From positions 96,775 through 160,774 of the forward strand of contig NZ_SUMC01000016.1 of assembly GCF_005047355.1 (NCBI RefSeq): 64,000 nucleotides of DNA, read 5' to 3'. Below are positions 33,223 through 40,811 of the stretch, piece after piece. A program made the position numbers and the translations under genes. Below the pieces are notes generated by a model. The model was given only the letters and a program-made list of their open reading frames with translations, had not been told where the DNA came from and ran no database searches. This DNA is from Actinacidiphila oryziradicis (lineage in GTDB: Bacteria > Actinomycetota > Actinomycetes > Streptomycetales > Streptomycetaceae). Position 1 is the stretch's first letter, and every line of letters begins with the position of its first letter.

Positions 33223-34797
33223 ATGGCCGTTTACGGCATCGACCTTGGCACCACCTACTCCTGCATCGCCTGCATAGACGACGTGGGCAGACCGACGGTG
33301 CTGCGGAATCTGGAGGGCTCGGACACCACCCCGTCGGTGGTGTACTTCGAGGGCCCGGAGAGCACGGTCGTCGGCCAGAGCGCCAAGGACTCGGCGGTGC
33401 TCGACCCGGAGGGCGTAGTGGCCCTGATCAAGCGGGACATGGGCGAGCCGGTGGTGCGCAATTTCCACGGCAAGCCGTTCACGCCGGAGGAGATCTCGGC
33501 CCGCGTGCTGCGGAAGCTGGCCGACGACGCGCAGATCAGCGGCGGGCACGAGGTGCTCGATGTGGTGATCACAGTGCCGGCCTATTTCGGGCTCGCGGAG
33601 CGCGACGCGACCCGCAAGGCGGGCGAGATCGCCGGGCTGCGGGTGCTGGACGTGGTGGCCGAGCCGATCGCGGCGGCGCTGGACTACGGGGCGTTGAACG
33701 CGGCTGACAACAGCGACCGGGCGATCCTGGTGTTCGACCTGGGCGGCGGCACCTTCGACACGACCGTACTGACGCTGCACGGGACCGAGTTGAAGGTGGT
33801 GTGCACCGACGGGGCCAAGGAGCTGGGCGGTTCGGACTGGGACGACCGGATCGTGCTGCACCTGGTGGAGGAGTTCCGCACGCGCTATCCGGACGCCGGG
33901 GACCCGCTGGCGGACGCTCAGACCGAGACTCAGCTGCGGAAGGACGCCGAGGAGGCGAAGAAGTCGCTCTCCTTCAGGGAGAGTTACACGGTGCGGGTGA
34001 TGCACCAGGGCCTGGTGGCGCCGGTGGAGCTGACCCGCGAGCTGATGGAGGAGCTGACCCGGGATCTGCTGGACCGCACCCTCGATCTCACCCGGCGCAC
34101 CGTGGAGCTGGCGCGCGAGCGCGGAATCGACCGGTTCGACGATGTGCTGCTGGTCGGCGGCTCCACGAAGATGCCGGCCGTCGCCCAGCGGCTGAACGAG
34201 GAGTTCGGCTTCGAGGCGAAGCTGCACAACCCCGACCTCGCGGTGGCGCGCGGCGCTTCGCTGTACGCCCTGGACCGGGCGCTGTATGTGATCTCCACCG
34301 GCGAGGTCAGCCTCGACAAGGTGCCGACCGTGCCGGACCTGGGCCCGATCAGCCACAAGCCGTACGAGATCTCCACGGTCGCCTCGCGCGGCTACGGAGT
34401 GAAGTGCTGGGACCCGGACACCGACCGCGACTATGTCTCGCACCTGGTACACGCCAATGACGGGCTGCCGGCCTCGGTCACCGAGGACTTCTTCACCACC
34501 GCGGCCAACCAGCGCCAGGTCCATGTGCAGGTGATGGAACAGGCCGGTTCGGTGGAGTCCGAGGAGCTGGACCACAACGCGGCGGTCGCCGACGGGATGC
34601 TGGACATCCCGCCGGGGAAGCCACGCGGCTTCCCGATCCAGATCGCCTTCACGCTCAACTCCTCCGGGCTGCTCGATGTGGTGGCGACCGAAGGGCAGTC
34701 CGGCAAGGAGCTGCGCATGACGGTGCAGATCGGCGGCATGACGGAGGAGGCCGTCGAGGACGCCCGGGTCTCGCTGAGCCGCGAACGCGTCTCCTGA
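33223..34797 (+). CDS. Hsp70-family chaperone lacking the lid
   Basis: A 524-residue DnaK-like protein. The ATPase domain has GIDLGTTYS (4-12), FDLGGGTFD near 183 and VGGSTKMPA near 316. A substrate-binding beta domain follows with an unusual RGYGVKCWDPDTDRDY loop. The protein ends near IGGMTEEAVEDA, so the C-terminal helical lid is missing; housekeeping DnaK is about 620 residues. Such Hsp70s act as dedicated chaperones or remodellers. It has a GrpE-like partner upstream and an FN3 protein 25 bp downstream, in one operon. Confidence 0.88.
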   Translation: MAVYGIDLGTTYSCIACIDDVGRPTVLRNLEGSDTTPSVVYFEGPESTVVGQSAKDSAVLDPEGVVALIKRDMGEPVVRNFHGKPFTPEEISARVLRKLADDAQISGGHEVLDVVITVPAYFGLAERDATRKAGEIAGLRVLDVVAEPIAAALDYGALNAADNSDRAILVFDLGGGTFDTTVLTLHGTELKVVCTDGAKELGGSDWDDRIVLHLVEEFRTRYPDAGDPLADAQTETQLRKDAEEAKKSLSFRESYTVRVMHQGLVAPVELTRELMEELTRDLLDRTLDLTRRTVELARERGIDRFDDVLLVGGSTKMPAVAQRLNEEFGFEAKLHNPDLAVARGASLYALDRALYVISTGEVSLDKVPTVPDLGPISHKPYEISTVASRGYGVKCWDPDTDRDYVSHLVHANDGLPASVTEDFFTTAANQRQVHVQVMEQAGSVESEELDHNAAVADGMLDIPPGKPRGFPIQIAFTLNSSGLLDVVATEGQSGKELRMTVQIGGMTEEAVEDARVSLSRERVS

Positions 34798-34822
34798 CTG
34801 ATCGCCAGGAGCGGGGGGCGGC

Positions 34823-37459
34823 ATGGCATTCGACGAGGTGCGGTACCGGCGCGAGGTCCTCGACAAGGGGCTGCCGCTCAGGGACGACCTGCGGTGGCGG
34901 TACCAGCTGCCCCACCAGCTGAACGGCCCGGCGGTCGCCGAGAGCGTCAAGGAGGTACGGGCCTGCTGGCGGCGGAATCGCTCCCGGCTCAAGTACCGGC
35001 CGGTCATCGATGAGCTGGAGGCCGGTCACCTGGTGCACCAGGCGGCCTTCACCGCCGCGGCCGCAGGTGACCTGGGGCCGCTGCTGACCGCGTTGGACGC
35101 GCAGAACAAGGAGGACGGCGCGGGCCGCAAGCGGCTCGCCGCCGCACTGGAGGACGCGGCGGCCGGACTGGGGCTGCTGCCGCCCGGCGTCCTGGCGGAG
35201 CTGGCCGCCGCGCACGGCACGGACGTGGGCGAGGCCCGCAAGCTGTTGGGGCGGCTGAAGATCGCCGTCGCGGCGCCGGAGCGACTGCCGGAGGCGGTGC
35301 CCCATGCCGCGTACGCCCGGTGCCCGGGCCATTTGCGCAAGCTCCAGCTGCGCCACCTCGCCGACTTCCTCGCCGCCGGCCGCCCCGGGGAGCGTACGAC
35401 GGGACCCGTCGCGGTCTTCGACGGCGCCCTGCCCGGCGGCCCCGAGGTGGACGCCGCCGCCGCGCGCTGGGGCAGGCTGCCGCACGGCGCCGCCCAGACA
35501 GCCGCCCAGTCGGTGGTCGCCGCTGCCCGGCAGGTGCTCGGCGCGCAGGGGCCGGAGGGGCTGCGCGACGTCCTGCGGTACGAGTTGGCCGCCGCCCTGC
35601 GCGACCGCCGCGCCGCCCGTACCGCGCCGGACGCGCTGGTCGCGTACGCCGTGCGGGAGCTGTCGGTCGGCGAGGCCGACGCCCGGCGGCTGGTCTTCGC
35701 GGTGGTCCACGAGCGGGCCGCCGACCCGGTCACCACCCAGCTCCAGCGGCTGGTCGCCGACGGCCGGCTCGCCGCTGCCACCGCCCTCGCCGACTCCTTC
35801 CCCGACGAGGCCGGGCCGCTGGCCGAGCGGATACGCGTCCGGCTCGACCGTGCCGTACGCCTGCGCGACGAGGCCTCCCGGCTGCGCGGCACCGACCCCG
35901 ACCGGGGCTGGACACTGCTCGACGAGGCCGAACTCCTCGTCACCGACCTGCCCGGCGCCGACGACCTGCGCCGCACGCTGGCTCCCCGCCCGGCCTCCCG
36001 GGTCACCGCCACCCCGGACGGCTCGGCGATCCTGCTCTCCTGGGACCCCTCCCCCTCCACCGCGGGCGGCCCGCAGTATCTCGCCGTCCGCCAGTCCGGC
36101 CACCGCCCCCGCTCCCCCGACGACGGCACCCCGCTCCCCCTCGGCTCCCCCGCCGCCACCTCGGTGCGCGACGCCGCACCGCCCGTCAACACCCCCATCT
36201 ACTACGCCGTCGCCGTACGCCGCGCCGCCGAACCCGACGGCCGGCCCTCGCCGCTGGCGGTCTGCGGGCCGGTACTCCACCGGCCCGAGGTGTCCGGCTC
36301 GGTGCTGCACGCGGGCGAGGGCACGGTGACGGCGTCCTGGCGGCTGCCGAAGGAAGCGGAGTCCGCCGAGGTGACGCGGGAGTCCGGCGGCCGCAGCGTG
36401 CGCATCGCCGCCCGGCGTGACGGCTTCACCGACTCAGGGCTGGTGAACGGCACCGTGTACCGCTACCGGGTCAAGGTCGTGTATCCCTGGTACCCGGGCC
36501 AGGACGGGGTGGCGGCCACGACCCCCGGTGTGGTGCTGTCCGCGACGCCGACCGCGCCGCCCGAAGCGGTGCGGTCCCTGCGCGTCGAGCCGGTCGCCGG
36601 CGACCGCACGGCGCTGGTCGCGCGCTTCTCCCGGCCGCACAGCGGCGAGGTCCGGCTGTACGCCCTGGACGGCCCCCCGCCGTGGCCGCCCGGCACCCGG
36701 CTGGCGGCGTCCGAAGTGCAAGGCGTCGGGCGGCCGTTGACTGCGGCACCGACGCCGCGCGGTCTGCGGTTCGCGACCCCCCTCCGGCGTACCGTCGTCC
36801 TCGCCGTCACCCTCGCCGGGGAGGAGGCAGTGGTCGGCGGCCACGAGCTCATCGCGCCGGTCCCCGACCTCGGCGGAGTCGAGGCCCGCAGGCACGGCGC
36901 GGAGGTCACCCTCGCCTTCGACTGGCCCGAACACGGCGTCGGCGAGGTCGAGGTCAGCTGGGGCGCCCCAGGCGGCACCGTCCGCAGACGGAGCGTCACC
37001 CGTGCCGAGTACCTCCACGAAGCCGGCGCCCGGCTCAGCGTCCCCGACGGCGCCGCCGTCGAGATCGAGGCGCGCCCGGTGGACACCGCCGGCGCCGCCA
37101 AAGTGCGTGGCGCCCCCTCCCGCGCTTCGCTGCCGGCCCGCATCGAGGTCGCTTACGCCCTCTCCCGCACCGGCCTCCCCGGAAAGCGCGTCCTGCGTGC
37201 CGTCTTCACCGCCACCGCCGCCACCCGCGCCGACCGCCTCGTCCTCGTCCGTACCCGTGGCGCCACCTGGCCCCTTTCCCCCGACGACGGCGAGGAACTC
37301 GGCGCCCTCACCGCTGTCGACCTCGCCGCCGGCCAGCCCGTGGAACTCGCCGTCCCAGCCCCTGGCAGCCGGCGCGGCGGCTACTGGCTGCGCTGCTTCG
37401 CGATCGGCGGCGGCGCGGTCCTGCGCGATCCGCCCGTCCGCGATCTGAGGGTCAGGTGA
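34823..37459 (+). CDS. Large helical and FN3-repeat protein of the Hsp70-GTPase locus
   Basis: An 878-residue protein without signal peptide or membrane segment. Residues about 1-380 are helical and Ala/Leu/Arg-rich (EVRACWRRNRSRLKYR, then Ala-rich helices). The C-terminal half is beta-rich with at least three fibronectin type III-like repeats near 393-480, 490-580 and 580-660. Their landmarks are AILLSWDP, ...YYAVAVRR, TVTASWRLP and VYRYRVKVVYP. Proteins of this layout accompany Hsp70/GTPase loci in Streptomyces and probably act as scaffolds. It is tightly linked to the chaperone upstream. No enzymatic motif is visible. Confidence 0.7.
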   Translation: MAFDEVRYRREVLDKGLPLRDDLRWRYQLPHQLNGPAVAESVKEVRACWRRNRSRLKYRPVIDELEAGHLVHQAAFTAAAAGDLGPLLTALDAQNKEDGAGRKRLAAALEDAAAGLGLLPPGVLAELAAAHGTDVGEARKLLGRLKIAVAAPERLPEAVPHAAYARCPGHLRKLQLRHLADFLAAGRPGERTTGPVAVFDGALPGGPEVDAAAARWGRLPHGAAQTAAQSVVAAARQVLGAQGPEGLRDVLRYELAAALRDRRAARTAPDALVAYAVRELSVGEADARRLVFAVVHERAADPVTTQLQRLVADGRLAAATALADSFPDEAGPLAERIRVRLDRAVRLRDEASRLRGTDPDRGWTLLDEAELLVTDLPGADDLRRTLAPRPASRVTATPDGSAILLSWDPSPSTAGGPQYLAVRQSGHRPRSPDDGTPLPLGSPAATSVRDAAPPVNTPIYYAVAVRRAAEPDGRPSPLAVCGPVLHRPEVSGSVLHAGEGTVTASWRLPKEAESAEVTRESGGRSVRIAARRDGFTDSGLVNGTVYRYRVKVVYPWYPGQDGVAATTPGVVLSATPTAPPEAVRSLRVEPVAGDRTALVARFSRPHSGEVRLYALDGPPPWPPGTRLAASEVQGVGRPLTAAPTPRGLRFATPLRRTVVLAVTLAGEEAVVGGHELIAPVPDLGGVEARRHGAEVTLAFDWPEHGVGEVEVSWGAPGGTVRRRSVTRAEYLHEAGARLSVPDGAAVEIEARPVDTAGAAKVRGAPSRASLPARIEVAYALSRTGLPGKRVLRAVFTATAATRADRLVLVRTRGATWPLSPDDGEELGALTAVDLAAGQPVELAVPAPGSRRGGYWLRCFAIGGGAVLRDPPVRDLRVR

Positions 37460-37772
37460 GCGCCGGTGCTCCGGCGACGGATTCCGGCACGGCGCCGGGC
37501 GGCACGCCCTTCGGCCTCGCATGCCCTCCACGGCCGGTCCGTTACCGCCGGACCGCACCATCGTGCTTGCCCGCCGTCGCGGCGGGATCGGTGCCCCGGC
37601 ACCACACAAAACCCACAACGACGCCTCCGATGCCGCCCGCCGGGCCGGGTCGGGCCGTTTTTCCGCCGCAGCGGACAGCGGGCAACGCGGCGCGGCCCGG
37701 CGGTGTCAGGACCACCGCAAGCCGCTGGCCGCGCAGGGACGCTGCGACCACCGCGAGAGGGATGAGCGATAG
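37460..37772 (+). other. 313-base gap inside the locus; possible small or decayed ORF
   Basis: No gene is convincing here. A frame with GTG at 37457 overlaps the FN3 stop, and another frame from ATG 37521 ends exactly at 37772, one base before the GTPase start. Neither reads like a normal domain. A shift between the two frames would join GTPFGLACP to PPDRTIVLARRRGG, so a decayed zinc-ribbon ORF is possible. Otherwise it is a promoter or spacer region. Confidence 0.25.
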
Positions 37773-38897
37773 ATGGCACGTACCTTTGTGTGCCCGCACT
37801 GTTTTCGCCGGATAGGCCACAGCGAGGTCTCCTTCGTGTGTGTGACCGGCCGGGCCTGCGAGGGCGACAGCGCGCTCGGCGCCGCCGATCCGCGTGCGCG
37901 CAGCGCGACGTGCGGCACGTGCGGCCGGGTCACGACCCGAAGGGTCTGCGGCAGGTGCCATGACCGGCTGCCGGAGGGATACCTGGAGGCGCCGGGGAAG
38001 ATGGTCGCGCTGGCCGGGCCCGCGCACTCGGGCAAGAGCACGTATATCGCGGTGATCGTGCATGAGCTGTTGCAGCGGCTCGGAGGTGAGCTGGAGGCGG
38101 CGCTGGTGCCGTGCGACGACGAGACGGTGACGGAGTACCGCGAGCGGTACGAACGGAGCCTGTACGACGACAACGCGGTCGTCCCGAAGACCGTGGACAC
38201 CCGGGACTCCCGGCCGCTGGTCTACCAGCTGAGCCGGTCCCGCCGGGGCGCCTTCGGCACCAGCCGCGACACCGTGCTGACTCTGGTCTTTCTCGATACG
38301 GCGGGCGAGCGGTTCACGTCCCAGGAACGGATCGAGACCGAGCTGCGCTATCTCGCCGAGGCGGACGCGGTGCTGGTGCTGGTCGACCCGCACGACCTTG
38401 CCGGTACCCAGAAGCCGGCCGCGGCCGCCACCGCCGAGGCGGGCGGGCGGCTGCGTACGGCCGAGGCGACCGCGCCGTCGACAGATGTACTCAACCGGGT
38501 GTTGCAGCACCTCAAGGGCGTGCACGGGATACAGGGCAACAAGAAGCTGAAGCTGCCGGTCGCGGTCGCGGTGACCAAGCTCGACCTGCTGTGGCCGCAG
38601 TTGGGCGCGAACTCGCCCCTGCACCGCAGCCGCGCACCGGGGGCGGTCTACGACGCGGAGGACCGGGCTACCGTGCACACGGAAGTGCAGGCGCTGCTGA
38701 GCGGCTGGCAGGAGCAGCAGGTGGAGCTGCGGCTGCGGCAGTCCTGCTCCGACTACCAGCTGTTCGCGATGTCCATGCTGGGGGCGGCGCCGCGCGGCGA
38801 CAACCTGGGGCTGGGCGGGGTCCGGCCGCACCGGGTGGAGGATCCGCTGATGTGGCTGCTGCACCGCTTCGGGATGCTCGACCGCGGGAAGGTGTGA
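37773..38897 (+). CDS. Zinc-ribbon TRAFAC-class GTPase (double-GTPase system)
   Basis: A 374-residue protein. The N-terminal zinc-binding part has Cys pairs at 7/10, 23/29, 47/50 and 59/62. A GTPase domain follows: P-loop GPAHSGKST (82-90), DTAGE (176-180), and a TKLD motif (269-272) in place of NKxD. After this comes a helical tail. It should bind and hydrolyse GTP. It lies 6 bp before the GAP1 gene and in one run with the membrane GTPase. I recognise the architecture from the double-GTPase/GAP1 loci of Streptomyces, predicted to be immune or signalling systems. Confidence 0.85.
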   Translation: MARTFVCPHCFRRIGHSEVSFVCVTGRACEGDSALGAADPRARSATCGTCGRVTTRRVCGRCHDRLPEGYLEAPGKMVALAGPAHSGKSTYIAVIVHELLQRLGGELEAALVPCDDETVTEYRERYERSLYDDNAVVPKTVDTRDSRPLVYQLSRSRRGAFGTSRDTVLTLVFLDTAGERFTSQERIETELRYLAEADAVLVLVDPHDLAGTQKPAAAATAEAGGRLRTAEATAPSTDVLNRVLQHLKGVHGIQGNKKLKLPVAVAVTKLDLLWPQLGANSPLHRSRAPGAVYDAEDRATVHTEVQALLSGWQEQQVELRLRQSCSDYQLFAMSMLGAAPRGDNLGLGGVRPHRVEDPLMWLLHRFGMLDRGKV

Positions 38898-38903
38898 GGC
38901 CGC

Positions 38904-40808
38904 GTGGCCGGACAGGCGCACTACACTTCCGCCCCGCCACGCCCGGAAGGTGGCCAGGGCGGCTTCCAGTTCACCGCGGTGTCGGCGGGCGCGCGGGACG
39001 CGCTGACCGCGCTGCGGCCGATGCTCGTCTATGTGCCACCGCCCGGGGCGCCGAGCCGGCCGGGGCCGGCGGACCTCGCGGCGTTCCCGGTGTCGTTCGG
39101 GTACGACCTCGTCGAGGGCGCGGGGGTGCTGGCGCTGTGCCGGTATGTCGGCCAGGACTACACGGGCCGCTACGGCAATTACTTCGGGCAGGCGGTGCTC
39201 GCGTCCCCCGAGGAACTGGTCGGCGTCCGGCCGGTCGAGCTGTGGGGAGCGCCGCTGTGGGCGTCGGCACCGGTGCTGGACGGGCGGGAGTTGCCGGAGG
39301 TGGGCGAGCTGCGGACGAACAGTGCGGTCTCCCCGGACCGGGTGCGGGGGCTCTTCCGGAAGACGGATGCCGCGGGCGTCCAGCTGCTGCGGTATCTGCT
39401 GGAGGCGGTGCTGGAAGCCCTCGACGGCGGTCCCGGGGTGTTCCTTGTCGCCGCCGAGACCGAGACCGTCGTCGACTGGCTCGCCGCTGTCTCCTTCGCC
39501 CTGCCGGCGCCGCTCGCCGCGAAACTCACCTTCACGACGTACACCGACCGGCCCCGCGATGCCCGGCAGCACATCGTCGGCACCGTCCCGGAGGCCTGGG
39601 AGCGCGGCGCGGCGGGGCGCGGGCCGGCCTTCCTGCTCGACCGCCTCGCCCAGGAGGGCGGCTCCGAGCGCCGGGACCGCGTCTCCCGCGCCCCCCGGGT
39701 GCTCGCCCGAGCCTGGGCCGAGGACGACCTCGACCTGTTCGACACCCTCGCGGACATCTGGGACTCGGTCCCTGCGGCTGGTGCCGCCAAGCCCGGCGGG
39801 GCCCAGCCCTGGCCGCAGCCGACGCGGGGGAGGTTCGCTGGTTCGGCCGGGGCCCCCGTCGGCTGGGACGACGGGGGCCCCGGCTGCCCCGCCTCCCCCG
39901 ACGGAGGCGTCGTACGGCTGCGGGCCGCGTGCGCGCTGGTGGCGCTGGCCCGGGGCGGTCTGTCCCACGAGCCGCTGGGGCCGGCCGAGCGGAGGGCGCT
40001 GGAGACGCTGCTGGACCGGTTCGCGGGGCGCGGGGAGCTGTTGCCGGAGAGCGTGCACCAAGGCCTGTCGGAGGGGCCGCCGGGGGTGGACTCGGCGCTG
40101 GCGGCGCGGCTGATGGCGGTATCGGCGGACTACCGGGACACCGCGCGCGCACTGATCGTCGGGGACCTGGAGGCCGGGGAACTGCCGGGCGGGCCACCGG
40201 ACCCCGCGCTGAGCCCGCTGGCGCAGTTCGTGAACGGTGCGGTGGCCCTGCGGGGGACGGGGATAGCACCGGCGAAGGTGCGGGACGCGGCGGCGAATTG
40301 GCTGCTGAAGCGGCCGGCGCCGCTCGGCGACGTACTGGCCCGGCTGCTGCCGGACGGGGCACGGCCATCGCCGGTGGGGCTGACCGAGCCGTTCCGGAAG
40401 GCGGTGCTGAGCGGGCTGCTGGGCGCGCTGGAGAGCTCCGCGACGCTGCGCCGCGCCACGCTGGACACGCATACCTGCGAGCTGCTGGTGCGCTTCCCGC
40501 CGGACCCGCTGGGTGTCCCGGAGGGTGCCGACCCGTGGAGCGAGGCACCCCGGACCGCGGCCCGGGTGCTGAATTTCGGCACCGGGGACGACCGGGTCCG
40601 GCGACGGGAGGCCGGGCTGCGCCTGCTGCGGCTGTACCAGCGGGGGCTGCTCACTGACGTCGAGGCGTACGACGCGGTCCGCGACATGGTGATGCCCGGC
40701 CCGCCGCCCGCCCCGCCGCCCGCCCCTGCGGGCGCGTCTGCGGAGGAGCCGGAGCACCGGGGCGAGCGCGGCGGTTTCTGGCGCCGCGGCCGGCCGGGCG
40801 CGGAGTAG
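38904..40808 (+). CDS. GTPase-associated protein 1 (GAP1)-like
   Basis: A 634-residue protein. The N-terminal domain has FQFTAVSAG and the central LPAPLAAKLTFTTYTDRPRD block seen in GAP1 proteins. A linker rich in Gly/Pro (about 290-330) separates it from a helical C-terminal part (about 340-610). No transmembrane or nuclease motif is visible. The partner genes are the GTPase 6 bp upstream and the membrane GTPase 3 bp downstream, consistent with a stoichiometric complex. The start is a GTG at 38904. Function is predicted only from context. Confidence 0.75.
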   Translation: MAGQAHYTSAPPRPEGGQGGFQFTAVSAGARDALTALRPMLVYVPPPGAPSRPGPADLAAFPVSFGYDLVEGAGVLALCRYVGQDYTGRYGNYFGQAVLASPEELVGVRPVELWGAPLWASAPVLDGRELPEVGELRTNSAVSPDRVRGLFRKTDAAGVQLLRYLLEAVLEALDGGPGVFLVAAETETVVDWLAAVSFALPAPLAAKLTFTTYTDRPRDARQHIVGTVPEAWERGAAGRGPAFLLDRLAQEGGSERRDRVSRAPRVLARAWAEDDLDLFDTLADIWDSVPAAGAAKPGGAQPWPQPTRGRFAGSAGAPVGWDDGGPGCPASPDGGVVRLRAACALVALARGGLSHEPLGPAERRALETLLDRFAGRGELLPESVHQGLSEGPPGVDSALAARLMAVSADYRDTARALIVGDLEAGELPGGPPDPALSPLAQFVNGAVALRGTGIAPAKVRDAAANWLLKRPAPLGDVLARLLPDGARPSPVGLTEPFRKAVLSGLLGALESSATLRRATLDTHTCELLVRFPPDPLGVPEGADPWSEAPRTAARVLNFGTGDDRVRRREAGLRLLRLYQRGLLTDVEAYDAVRDMVMPGPPPAPPPAPAGASAEEPEHRGERGGFWRRGRPGAE

Positions 40809-40811
40809 CCG

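Noticed and set aside
32443..35007. 854-residue open frame on the minus strand
   Set aside because: Antisense shadow of the GrpE-like and Hsp70 genes; no recognisable domain.
37542..40757. 1071-residue open frame on the minus strand
   Set aside because: Antisense to the GTPase and GAP1 genes with an Arg/Gln/His/Pro-rich sequence and no domain motif; the plus-strand frames have clear catalytic motifs.
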